Positions 21,322 through 29,398 of a stretch of 64,000 nucleotides of DNA are shown in pieces. Origin of the DNA: Rhodobacter sp. SGA-6-6 (GTDB taxonomy: Bacteria; Pseudomonadota; Alphaproteobacteria; Rhodobacterales; Rhodobacteraceae); contig NZ_JAAKGP010000005.1 in the NCBI RefSeq assembly GCF_011043545.1, positions 124,001 to 188,000 of the forward strand. Reading direction: 5' to 3'. Positions within the stretch are counted from its first letter, which is position 1, and each line of letters begins with the position of its first letter. A program made the position numbers and the translations under genes. The notes beneath the pieces are model-generated. The model was given only the letters and a program-made list of their open reading frames with translations. It had not been told where the DNA came from and searched no databases.

Positions 21322-22005
21322 TCAGCTGCGGCGATAGACATGCACGCCCGCCTTGCTGGTGCTTTCGTCGAAGGCCAGCCCGGCCGCCTCCAGCAGGCGG
21401 CGGCATTCCCGCATCCCCTCGCGGCCGTAGATGTCGCGATGCATCTCGGCGACGAAGACATCCACTCCGGTCAGGTCGGCATGGCGCAGGAAGTCCAGCT
21501 CGCCGCCCTCGATGTCCATCATGATCGCGTCATGCGGGAAGGTCTTCTTCACCTCCTCGTAGCTCAGCACCGGGACCTGCACCTGCCGGGTGTGCTTTTC
21601 CGGGCGGTCGTGCAGGCTGGAGCCGAGGAAGTTCCCGGTCACGTTGAAGGTGACGGTTTCCGGCGCGTCCGGCGCGCTGAGCACGACACCGTGGCGCAGG
21701 GTGATGCCGTCGCTCAGCCCGTTGTGCGCGTGCAGTTTCTCGATCCAGGGCAGCAGGTCGGGGTTGGCCTCGACCGACAGCGTGGCGGCGCAGCCCAGAT
21801 TGCGGTGCAGCGCGGCGCCGACGACGCCGGTGCCGGCCCCGAGTTCCAGCAGGCGCGCGCCCCGCGGGATCGCCGCCAGGCCGCAGGCGACCTCGCGCCG
21901 CTCGTAGGTGCCCTCGTTCAGGGACTGGATCATCCGCGCGCTCAGCATCGGGGCCTGCAGGACCTCGATGCCGTGGTATGTCGCCACGACCGGCACGTCA
22001 TTCAT
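21322..22005 (-). CDS. FkbM family methyltransferase
   Basis: SAM-dependent methyltransferase of the FkbM family, 227 residues from the ATG at 22005 (a GTG at 22050 would add 15 residues; neither has a good ribosome site). The SAM-binding motif is RLLELGAGTGVVGAAL and motif II/III follow as LSVEANPDLLPWIEKL and DAIMMDIEGGELDFLRHADL, both diagnostic of FkbM. Such enzymes O-methylate sugars of surface glycans or secondary metabolites. It lies in a row of glycosyltransferase and methyltransferase genes on the same strand. Confidence 0.85.
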   Translation of the reverse strand: MNDVPVVATYHGIEVLQAPMLSARMIQSLNEGTYERREVACGLAAIPRGARLLELGAGTGVVGAALHRNLGCAATLSVEANPDLLPWIEKLHAHNGLSDGITLRHGVVLSAPDAPETVTFNVTGNFLGSSLHDRPEKHTRQVQVPVLSYEEVKKTFPHDAIMMDIEGGELDFLRHADLTGVDVFVAEMHRDIYGREGMRECRRLLEAAGLAFDESTSKAGVHVYRRS

Positions 22006-22110
22006 GGCTGCGACCCCGGGGTTGCGGGCTGGTGGCGCGGATGGTCGCACAAGGGGTCTGGTCTGTCACTGGCAATGCTCCTCACTGATGATGGTCCGGG
22101 GCGCGTTCTG

Positions 22111-22812
22111 TCAGTCCCGGGCGTAGTGGCCCTGGATGGGCGGCGCATAGGGGGGATTGGCCAGGGGCCGGCGGCAGGCGTAGACCAGCATGTGCGGCCC
22201 GCTCAGCGCCATTTCGCCGCCGCGCGGGCGGCCGGTGGGATCGGGGACCGGGATCGTCTCCAGGGGCGACTTGCGCGGCGCCAGCGAGACCTCCAGCATC
22301 TCGTAGCCGCGGGCGTGGTGCCAGTAGCGCCAGGGCACGTCCGGCCCGGTCTGGAAGAAGCCGTGGCCGAACCAGCCGTCGCCGGCGACGAAGGACATGA
22401 ACAGGCCGCCGGGGGCGAGAAGGTGGTGGCAGGTGTCCAGCGCCTGACCGAGGTGGAAGATGTGCTCGGTGGTGCCGCCGTCGATCACCAGATCGAACTT
22501 GCCGCGCAGCGCCTCGGGGCAGGGCAGGTTCAGGTCGTGGATGTGCTGCGCGCCCTCGGCGTCGGTAAAATCCATCGCCTCGATGGGCGGATAGCCGAGC
22601 CGGGCGAAGAACGCTTCGGAAAAGCCGTCGGCCTGGGTGATGTCGGCCCCGGTCGCCGGGACGCCCATCTTCGCCAGCGCCGCGACGAAGCGCTTCAGCC
22701 GGGCGGGCTGCATGTGGATCTTCTGCCGGCCCAGGATGATGCCGCGCTTCGCTTCGGCTGCCGCCGCGCGGTGGCGGGCCAGGAACAGCCCGGGGATTAT
22801 GCTGATGCCCAT
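22111..22812 (-). CDS. Class I SAM-dependent methyltransferase-like protein
   Basis: 233-residue protein starting MGISIIPGLFLARHRAAA. The segment KFDLVIDGGTTEHIFHLGQA followed by LLAPGGLFMSFV resembles post-motif-I parts of class I methyltransferases, although the classical E/D-x-G-x-G motif is not obvious, so catalytic activity is uncertain. Similar proteins occur in bacterial surface glycan clusters. Its neighbours on both sides are an FkbM methyltransferase and a DxD glycosyltransferase on the same strand. Confidence 0.65.
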   Translation of the reverse strand: MGISIIPGLFLARHRAAAAEAKRGIILGRQKIHMQPARLKRFVAALAKMGVPATGADITQADGFSEAFFARLGYPPIEAMDFTDAEGAQHIHDLNLPCPEALRGKFDLVIDGGTTEHIFHLGQALDTCHHLLAPGGLFMSFVAGDGWFGHGFFQTGPDVPWRYWHHARGYEMLEVSLAPRKSPLETIPVPDPTGRPRGGEMALSGPHMLVYACRRPLANPPYAPPIQGHYARD

Positions 22813-22835
22813 CGGGATGCCCCTTTCCGGGCCGC

Positions 22836-23651
22836 CTATTCCTCGAGGGCCTGCGCCGGGTCGATACCGATCTCGGCGCACATCCGCGCGGCATAGGAAT
22901 TGGGAAGCGGCACGTTCTTGCGCCACCAGGGCCGGGTGCCGTTGGTGTAGAGATGCACCGACAGCGTGTTGTCGGTGAAATGCCCCTCGACGCTTCCATG
23001 CGGATCGTAGAACACGTCGTTCAGCTGGAACGGCACCGGGTAGAGGTAATCGTGGCTCAGCGCCTTGTCGTAGTCGCCGGTCTGCTGCGCGAACCAGGTG
23101 AAGGCCTGCGGCCCGAAGGCCGTGCGCTCGGCGTTGTAGATGCGGACGGCCTGCGGCAGGGACGTGTCCTGCTTGTCGATCCGCTTGCGCTGCTGCTTGT
23201 TGAACCAGGCCGGCGCGGCGGGCAGGTTGTCGTAATAGTCCAGCAGCTGGTCGATCAGCTCGCCCTTCGGCGGAATGTAGACCACGCCGCAGTTCAGCGC
23301 CCCGCGGAAGCCGTGGCCGGCGTAGATATGGGTCATCTCGTCGGGGAAGGGGCGGTAGCAGAAGGCGTCGCAGTCGATCCAGACCGCATCGGTCTGCTGG
23401 ATCATCCGGTAGCGGAAGACGTTGGACAGGAAGCTTTCCGAGGTCTGGCGCACGATGTCCATGTCGATCGACATGATCTCGGTCGCCGGCCGCACCTCGA
23501 CCCCCTCGGGGACGTTGGTCACCGTGTCGGTGCAGTAGAGGGTTGTGGGATGGCCGTGCCGCACATGCGACATCAGGCAAAGCTGGTTGAGGTAATGCAA
23601 CTTCTCGCCGATCCACAGCGATGCGACGGGTCTGCGCTTGGGGGATGCCAT
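22836..23651 (-). CDS. Glycosyltransferase-like protein (DxD sugar-binding region)
   Basis: 271-residue protein with IGEKLHYLNQLCLMSHVRHG near the N-terminus and the D-x-D motif in DAVWIDCDAFCYRPFP, resembling glycosyltransferases with a Gly_transf_sug/alpha-1,4-GlcNAc/galactosyl fold used in capsule or LPS decoration. The terminal LPNSYAARMCAEIGIDP tail has no recognised role. Most upstream gene of the minus-strand glycan operon, divergent from the GT2-methyltransferase fusion at 23831. Confidence 0.65.
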   Translation of the reverse strand: MASPKRRPVASLWIGEKLHYLNQLCLMSHVRHGHPTTLYCTDTVTNVPEGVEVRPATEIMSIDMDIVRQTSESFLSNVFRYRMIQQTDAVWIDCDAFCYRPFPDEMTHIYAGHGFRGALNCGVVYIPPKGELIDQLLDYYDNLPAAPAWFNKQQRKRIDKQDTSLPQAVRIYNAERTAFGPQAFTWFAQQTGDYDKALSHDYLYPVPFQLNDVFYDPHGSVEGHFTDNTLSVHLYTNGTRPWWRKNVPLPNSYAARMCAEIGIDPAQALEE

Positions 23652-23830
23652 GTTCTGCCCTGGTCAACTCGTTATTCTTCTTGCCCCGCTTATGGCCCGG
23701 CGGGGGTTGCAAGTCCAGCCATTTGAATGCGCTGCGGCCTGTGTCCGCACAGGGTTTGCCGCTGTTGTGCGAAGCGGCCCGCATGGGATAGAACCCGGGC
23801 GGACCGTGGTAAAGTGCAGCAGGGGTGATC

Positions 23831-25708
23831 GTGAGCAAGGCAGAGCGCAAGGCGGACGCCCCCCCGGAACCTCCCCGCGGCGCATCGGAGATCTTCGGCA
23901 CCGTCCCCTTCGCCCTGAAGCGCCACGCCAGCCCGCACGGCCAGGTCACGGCGGTGTCGATGATGAAGGACGAGGGGCCCTATGTCATCGAATGGGTGGC
24001 GCATCACCTGGCCATCGGCTTCACCGACCTGGTGGTCTACACCAACGACTGTTCCGACGGCACCGACGACATGCTGATCCGGCTGGAGGAACTGGGCCTC
24101 TGCCACCACCGCCGCAACGTCATCCCCGAGGGGCTGCGGCCGCAGCCCTCGGCGCTGAAATACGCGCAGGAAGAGCCGGTGGTCTGCCGGTCGGACTGGG
24201 TGATGGTCTTCGACGCCGACGAGTTCCTGTCGATCCGCTACGGCGACGGCACGCTGGACGACCTGATCGGCGCGGCCAAGGCGCAGGACATGAACGGCAT
24301 CGTGGTGACCTGGCGCATCTTCGGCTCGGGCGGAGTGGTGGACTGGTCGCGCGCGCCGGTGACCGAGCAATACCTGATGGCCGCCCCGCAAAGCTGGAAC
24401 AAGGGCTGGGGGGTGAAGACGCTGTTCACGTTCGACCCCGACTACTGGAAGCTGGGCATCCACCGGCCGAAGATGAAGACCCGCCACATCAAGACCGATT
24501 TCCCCGACCGGGTAAGATGGCTGAACGGCTCGGGCCGGCCGATGGAGGACTACTTCAAGTTCCGCGGCTGGCGGTCGATCACCCGGACGGTGGGCTACGA
24601 CTGGGTGCAGCTGAACCACTATGCGGTGAAGTCGGTGGACAGCTACGCGATCCGCAAGCTGCGCGGCAACGTCAACAACAAGGCCGACAAATACAACAGC
24701 GACTACTGGAGCCTGCAGGACCGCAACGAGGAACGCGACGACACCATGCTGCGCTACAGCGCGCGTCGCAACCGCATCATCGCCCAGCTGCTGGAGGACG
24801 AGGTGCTGAACCGGCTGCACTTCGCCGCGCTCGACCGGGTGGAGGGGCGGCTGGCCGAGCTGAAGCAGACCGAGGCCTATCGCCGGCTGGTCGCCGATCT
24901 GGCGGCGGCCTCGCAGGTGCCGATCTCGCAGATCGTGGCCAAGCCGCCGCAGGCCCGCGACAAGGAGAAGATCGCCGCGCTGATGAGCGAGGTCGAGAAG
25001 CAACGGATGCAGAAGGCGCGGGAAGACCGGCTCTCCCAGCCCCGCGCCCCGGCCGAGACGGTTCCGCTGGGGTCCTACGTCCCGGCGGCGGCGGTGCCGG
25101 AGGGCGACGGCGGGGTCGCGGTCTTCGCCAACCATACGATGAAGCTGCCGCGCGACCCGCGGATCTTCGCGCCGCATGTGCTGCCGCTGATCGAGGCCGG
25201 CAAGTTCGAGCGCGGCCTGGCCCGCAAGATGCCCGCCGTGCTGGCCAAGGGCGCAAGGGTGCTGGAGATCGGCTCGGCGGTGGGCTTCCTCGCCGGGCAT
25301 TGCGCCAACATCCGGCCGGACCTGACCATCGTCATGCAGGAGGACGACCCGGCCCTGCGCGCGATGATGGAGCGGGTGCTGTCGCTGTCGCAGCGCCCCT
25401 TCACCGACAGGTTCCGCCTGTCGCCCACGCGGCTGGAGGCGGTGGAGCCCGACCTCGCCGCGCTGGTCGCGGCCGAGCGGCCGGAGGCGCTGCTGCTGGC
25501 GGACGCGCGGCTGTCGCCCGAGGTGCTGGCGGGGCTGGCCGGAACATTGTCCGCCGCGCCTCCCCGGCAGGTGTTCCTCTACGGCCGGCTGATCGAGCGC
25601 TGGCATTCCCGGCTCGGCGACCTGACGGACCTGCTCCGCGCCAACGGCTATGCGCCGGACTACGACTTCGACCCGAACATCTGCCGCGGGTTCCTGCTGG
25701 CCGGTTGA
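23831..25708 (+). CDS. Glycosyltransferase family 2/92-like domain with C-terminal methyltransferase-like domain
   Basis: 625-residue protein. N-terminal residues about 35-330 resemble the Glyco_tranf_2_4/GT92 group: TAVSMMKDEGPYVIEWVAHH, VVYTNDCSDGTDDMLIRLEE and WVMVFDADEFLSIRYGDGTL with the DxD. A charged linker (QARDKEKIAALMSEVEKQ) joins it to about 200 residues with GARVLEIGSAVGFLAGHCAN, a SAM-binding-like motif I. GTG at 23831 follows AGGGG by 5 nt and is taken as start; an in-frame GTG two codons earlier is possible. Likely part of the same surface-glycan locus as the divergent operon. Confidence 0.72.
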   Translation: MSKAERKADAPPEPPRGASEIFGTVPFALKRHASPHGQVTAVSMMKDEGPYVIEWVAHHLAIGFTDLVVYTNDCSDGTDDMLIRLEELGLCHHRRNVIPEGLRPQPSALKYAQEEPVVCRSDWVMVFDADEFLSIRYGDGTLDDLIGAAKAQDMNGIVVTWRIFGSGGVVDWSRAPVTEQYLMAAPQSWNKGWGVKTLFTFDPDYWKLGIHRPKMKTRHIKTDFPDRVRWLNGSGRPMEDYFKFRGWRSITRTVGYDWVQLNHYAVKSVDSYAIRKLRGNVNNKADKYNSDYWSLQDRNEERDDTMLRYSARRNRIIAQLLEDEVLNRLHFAALDRVEGRLAELKQTEAYRRLVADLAAASQVPISQIVAKPPQARDKEKIAALMSEVEKQRMQKAREDRLSQPRAPAETVPLGSYVPAAAVPEGDGGVAVFANHTMKLPRDPRIFAPHVLPLIEAGKFERGLARKMPAVLAKGARVLEIGSAVGFLAGHCANIRPDLTIVMQEDDPALRAMMERVLSLSQRPFTDRFRLSPTRLEAVEPDLAALVAAERPEALLLADARLSPEVLAGLAGTLSAAPPRQVFLYGRLIERWHSRLGDLTDLLRANGYAPDYDFDPNICRGFLLAG

Positions 25709-25752
25709 GCAAGGGCAAGGGTCCTGCCGGGCGGCCGCCGCGCAGCGAAGCG

Positions 25753-25772
25753 CCCGTGCGGTCCTGCACGGG
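25753..25772 (+). terminator. Hairpin after the GT/methyltransferase gene
   Basis: CCCGTGC / GCACGGG with a six-base loop, 45 nt after the stop. There is no clear T-run, so termination is only suggested. Confidence 0.35.
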
Positions 25773-25805
25773 TGGCGGGTCTCTCGGCGGTAGGTCGTCA
25801 AGGAT

Positions 25806-25823
25806 ATGGACATTAATGTCCAT
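25806..25823. promoter_or_regulatory. Palindromic operator O1 (upstream of mttB-like gene)
   Basis: ATGGACATTAATGTCCAT is an exact 18-bp palindrome 38 bp before the mttB-like start. Its core recurs as TGTTCATTTATGTCCA (27509) and TGTTCATATATGTCCA (29335), each upstream of another transcription unit of the methylamine island. The shared position indicates one DNA-binding regulator; which family is unknown and no regulator gene is nearby. Confidence 0.68.
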
Positions 25824-25861
25824 CTTGCTACGATCCCCCCTGCACAGGGGAGGAGAAGCGC

Positions 25862-27409
25862 ATGGAGAAGCCGGAAACTGGTCGTCAGGGGCGCGTGCGT
25901 CCGCGCAGGGCAGGGGGCGGCGAGGGCGGCCGGCCCGAGGCGGCCTATATGCGGATGCAGAATCCCTTCGCTCCGCAGCTGGCCTATTCGCAGGACCGGA
26001 TCGAGGCGATGCACGACGGCGCCCTGCGGGTTCTGGAGGAACTGGGCATTCGCGTCCTGCTGGACGAGGCGCGGCAGATCCTGCGCGCCGCGGGCGCTCT
26101 GGTGGACGAGGACAGCCAGATGGTCCGCATCGGCCGCGACCTGGTGGCCTCGGCCCTTTCGACGGCCCCCCGGTCCATCCGCCTGCGCGCGGCCAATCCG
26201 GTGCGGGAGCAGGACTATGCCCTCGGCTCGATGCTGTTCATGGCGGGCGCAGGCTGCCCCAACGCCTGTGACCGCGAGCGCGGGCGGCGGCCCGGCGACC
26301 TGACCGACTATCTGGAAACCTTGCGCCTGCAGCAGACATTCGACGTGATCCACATGCACGGCCCCTCGGTCGAGCCGCAGGACGTGCCGATCCACCTGCG
26401 CCACTACGCGATGATGAAGGGCCAGCTTGAGAACTGCGACAAGCCGCTCTTCGTCTATGCCCGCGGTCGGCATCAGGTCGAGGAAAGCTTCGAGATGATC
26501 CGGCTGGCCTGCGGGCTGGACGAGGCGGGCTTCGCCGACGGGGTCTGGGCGACGACGGTGATCAACTCCAACTCGCCGCGGCAGCTGGACATCCCGATGT
26601 CGCGCGGCATCATCGACTTCGCCCGCGCCGGGCAGATGACCATCATCACCCCGTTCTGCCTGGCCGGCGCGATGGCGCCGATCACCGTGGCGGGCGCCCT
26701 GATGCTGCAACATGCCGAGGCGCTGGCGGGCATCACGCTAGCGCAGATGGCGAGACCCGGGGCGCCGGTCAGCTACGGCGGCTTCCTGTCCAACGTCGAC
26801 ATGAAGTCGGGCTCGCCGGCCTTCGGCACGCCGGAACATATCCGCGCCTGCATCGCCTCCGGCCAGCTGGCGCGGCACATCGGCCTGCCCTGGCGCTCGG
26901 CGACCGGAGCGGCCGCGAACACCGCGGACGCGCAGGGGGCGACGGAAACCGTGATGGCGCTCTGGGGCGCGGTGCTGGGCGGGGCCACCGTCACCGTCCA
27001 TGCCGCGGGCTGGCTGGAGGGCGGGCTGACGCTGGGCTACGAGAAGTTCATCCTCGACATCGAGGCGTTGCAGACCATCGCCGAACTGGCCCGGCCGGCG
27101 CCGGCGGACGAGGCGGCGCTCGGCTTCGACGCCATCGCCGAGGTGCAGCCCGGCGGCCATTTCTTCGCCACGGCGCATACGATGGAACGCTACCAGACCG
27201 CCTTCTACCGGCCGCTGGTCGCCGACCTGTCGAACCACGGCAGTTGGACCGAGGCCGGCGCTCTGCGGGCCGACGAACGCGCCACCACGATCTGGCAGCA
27301 GAAGCTGGCCGACTTCACCCCGCCCGTCGCCTGCGAGGGCGTGGCGGAGCGGCTGGAGGATTTCGTCCGAAGCCGCAGCGAGGCGGGCGGGGCAAGGCCG
27401 GAGGACTGA
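25862..27409 (+). CDS. Trimethylamine methyltransferase (MttB) superfamily protein, non-pyrrolysine
   Basis: 515-residue MttB-family protein (COG5598), corrinoid-dependent methyltransferases of quaternary or tertiary amines such as glycine betaine, carnitine or proline betaine. The TIM-barrel core shows IHMHGPSVEPQDVPIHLRHY, ITPFCLAGAMAPITVAGALM and GLPWRSATGAAANTADAQG. The frame is open throughout with no in-frame TAG, so it is not the pyrrolysine enzyme. A Lys/Arg/Gly-rich N-terminal tail of about 30 residues precedes the conserved part. Operator O1 sits just upstream and AGGAGAAG precedes the ATG. Neighbouring demethylation genes suggest it initiates betaine-type breakdown; the corrinoid protein partner is not in the window. 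Confidence 0.85.
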   Translation: MEKPETGRQGRVRPRRAGGGEGGRPEAAYMRMQNPFAPQLAYSQDRIEAMHDGALRVLEELGIRVLLDEARQILRAAGALVDEDSQMVRIGRDLVASALSTAPRSIRLRAANPVREQDYALGSMLFMAGAGCPNACDRERGRRPGDLTDYLETLRLQQTFDVIHMHGPSVEPQDVPIHLRHYAMMKGQLENCDKPLFVYARGRHQVEESFEMIRLACGLDEAGFADGVWATTVINSNSPRQLDIPMSRGIIDFARAGQMTIITPFCLAGAMAPITVAGALMLQHAEALAGITLAQMARPGAPVSYGGFLSNVDMKSGSPAFGTPEHIRACIASGQLARHIGLPWRSATGAAANTADAQGATETVMALWGAVLGGATVTVHAAGWLEGGLTLGYEKFILDIEALQTIAELARPAPADEAALGFDAIAEVQPGGHFFATAHTMERYQTAFYRPLVADLSNHGSWTEAGALRADERATTIWQQKLADFTPPVACEGVAERLEDFVRSRSEAGGARPED

Positions 27410-27508
27410 CCCACCCGGCCGGTCCCGCCGCGGGGCGCGGACGGCAGCGCAGCGTCGCTGCCGGCGCAAGGGGCGGGCCGAAAATTCCCGTATACATAAC
27501 TGACCATA

Positions 27509-27524
27509 TGTTCATTTATGTCCA
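27509..27524. promoter_or_regulatory. Palindromic operator O2
   Basis: TGTTCATTTATGTCCA, 45 bp before the start of the transporter remnant. It shares 13 of 16 bases with the core of O1 and lies in an AT-rich patch. A partly overlapping second dyad is formed by TGACCATATGTTCA. Confidence 0.62.
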
Positions 27525-27568
27525 CAACCAGGCGCCAGAGATCGCCCGACCAGCACAGGGAGTGCAGC

Positions 27569-27858
27569 ATGACCAGCATCCATGGATTGTCCCGTCGCGG
27601 TTTCCTGCGGAACGCTGGCGCATTGGGGTTGATCGCCGCCACGCCGCTGCCGACATGGCCGACGAATGGCCGGTCATCCCGCTGCACCCGGACTGGTCGG
27701 ACCGCACCATGGCGGGGGAGTTCCAGCCGGGCATGGTGGTCTGCGTCGAAAGCCTGATGGCCGAAGAAGGCAGCGGGTCGGTCAAGCTGGAGACCCAGGT
27801 GCTGGTGACCGAGACCGGGCATCTCCGGCTCGACAGCTTCCCCTTCGAGGAGGTCTAG
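27569..27858 (+). pseudogene. Chimeric remnant: Tat-type solute-binding protein N-terminus joined to M24 peptidase C-terminus
   Basis: The frame from the ATG at 27569 gives MTSIHGLSRRGFLRNAGALG, a twin-arginine signal peptide typical of an ABC binding protein, but it makes sense only to about 27655. From about 27660 a different frame reads VIPLHPDWSDRTMAGEF, then QPGMVVCVESLMAEEGSGS and VKLETQVLVTETGHLRL, the C-terminus of an M24 metallopeptidase (creatinase/Xaa-Pro peptidase fold), ending at 27858. A deletion has removed almost all of the binding protein and most of a peptidase and fused the ends out of frame. Confidence 0.78.
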
Positions 27859-27900
27859 CCGAATGCCCCTCCGGCCTTTCTCCGGCTCAAGGTCCGCCTG

Positions 27901-28622
27901 ATGCGCAAGATTCGTCTCCGGTCCTCGCCCGTAACGGGTTTCGTGGTGTCCCGTGCGGTATCGGGGGCGGTGTCGCTGCTCCTCGTCACCGGCCTGATCT
28001 CCGCCGGCACCGCCATGCTTCCTGGCGACACCGCCAGCGCGCTTCTGGGACAGAACGCGACGCCCGAGGCGCTGGAGGCGCTGCGGCGCGACCTGCGGCT
28101 GGACGATCCGCTGCTGCAGCGCTACCTCGGCTGGCTGGCCGATGTGCTGCGGGGCGATTTCGGCACCTCGCTTGCCAGCGGCCGGCCCGTGACCGAGGTG
28201 CTGCTGCCGCGGCTGGAGAATTCGATGGTGCTGGCACTGGCGGCGGCGGTCCTGCTGCTGCCGGTCGCCATCGGCGGCGGCATCCTGGCGGCGATCCGGC
28301 AGGACGGCTGGCTGGATCGTTTGCTGGGCTTCGGCTCGATGCTGTTCCTGGCGATGCCGGCCTTTCTGGTCGGCTATGTCCTGATTTACGTCTTCGCCGT
28401 CCGGCTGGGATGGTTCCCCTCGATGTCGGTGGCGCCGCTGATGGGCGGGGCAGGGGCCTGGGCCTGGGTGCTGGCGCTGCCGGTGCCGGCGCTCGTGATC
28501 ATCGGCCAGGCCCATACGATGAAGCTGACGCGGACGGCGATCCTTTCGGTGCTGGCCTCGGACTACATCCTGATGGCCGAGGTGAAGGGCATCCCGCGCC
28601 GCCGCATCATAACCCGCGCCAG
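27901..28622 (+). pseudogene. ABC permease (DppB/OppB type), 3' truncated
   Basis: Begins MRKIRLRSSPVTGFVVSRAV and reads as a normal peptide-type permease with several transmembrane helices up to DYILMAEVKGIPRRRIITRA, which lies in the EAA loop. At about 28622 the sequence switches to an ATPase gene in another frame, so roughly the last 80 residues and any second permease are gone. The open frame continues to 29172 but the added residues are frame-shifted ATPase sequence. Confidence 0.85.
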
Positions 28623-29314
28623 CGCGTTCCGTCGCTCTGGTCGGCGAATCCGGCAGCGGCAAGACCACGCTGGCGCGCACCATCGCCGGGCTGGTGGACT
28701 TGCACGCCGGCACGATGGAGATGAAGGGTGCGCCGCTGTCCGGCCGGATCGAGGACCGCAGCTTCGAGGCCCGGCGGCGGCTGCAATACATCCACCAGCT
28801 GCCCGACCTGGCGCTGAACCCGCGCCAGAGGGTGCGCGAGATCGTCGGCCGGCCCTTGGCGAAGTTCGGGGGCCTGCGCGGTGCGGCGGCCGAGGCCCGG
28901 CTGCGCGAGCTGATGCGCGACGTGGAACTGCCCGAAGCCTTCCTCGACCGGGTGCCCGGCGCGCTGTCCGGCGGGCAGAAGCAGCGGGTCTGCATCGCCC
29001 GGGCGCTGGCGGCGGAACCGGGGCTGCTGATCTGCGACGAGGCGACCTCGGCACTGGACCCGCTGGTCGAGGAAAGCGTGATCAAGCTCTTGCTGCGGCT
29101 GATGGCCGAACGTCCGCTGACCATGCTGTTCATCACCCACAACCTGCTGCTGACCCGCCGCTTCGCCCATGAGGTGGTGGTGATGCAGGGCGGCAGGATC
29201 GTCGAGGAGGGCCCGGCCAGCCGTATCTTCCAGGCCCCGCAGCAGGCCTATACCGGCAAGCTGCTGGACTCCACGCCGCTGATGGAACGCGGCTGGCTGG
29301 AGGCGCGGCTGTGA
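28623..29314 (+). pseudogene. ABC transporter ATPase (peptide type), 5' truncated
   Basis: From about 28626 one frame reads SVALVGESGSGKTTLARTI (Walker A), then LSGGQKQRVCIARAL and LLICDEATSALDPLVEES (Walker B) and FITHNLLLTRRFAHEV, finishing with the oligopeptide-subfamily tail AYTGKLLDSTP. The ~30 residues before Walker A and the start codon are missing because of the fusion to the permease fragment, so no functional ATPase is expected unless an internal start (28694) were used, which would lack Walker A. Confidence 0.83.
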
Positions 29315-29334
29315 GGGCAGCTTGCAGATTTTTC

Positions 29335-29350
29335 TGTTCATATATGTCCA
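29335..29350. promoter_or_regulatory. Palindromic operator O3 (upstream of dimethylglycine dehydrogenase-like gene)
   Basis: TGTTCATATATGTCCA, 49 bp before the flavoprotein start, followed at 29351-29364 by a second half-site-like TGACGCTAATGTCC. Nearly identical to O2 and related to O1, implying that this gene became a separately controlled unit of the same regulon. Confidence 0.65.
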
Positions 29351-29398
29351 TGACGCTAATGTCCTCCGGCCGGCCGGGGTGAAACGAAGGGGAGAACC

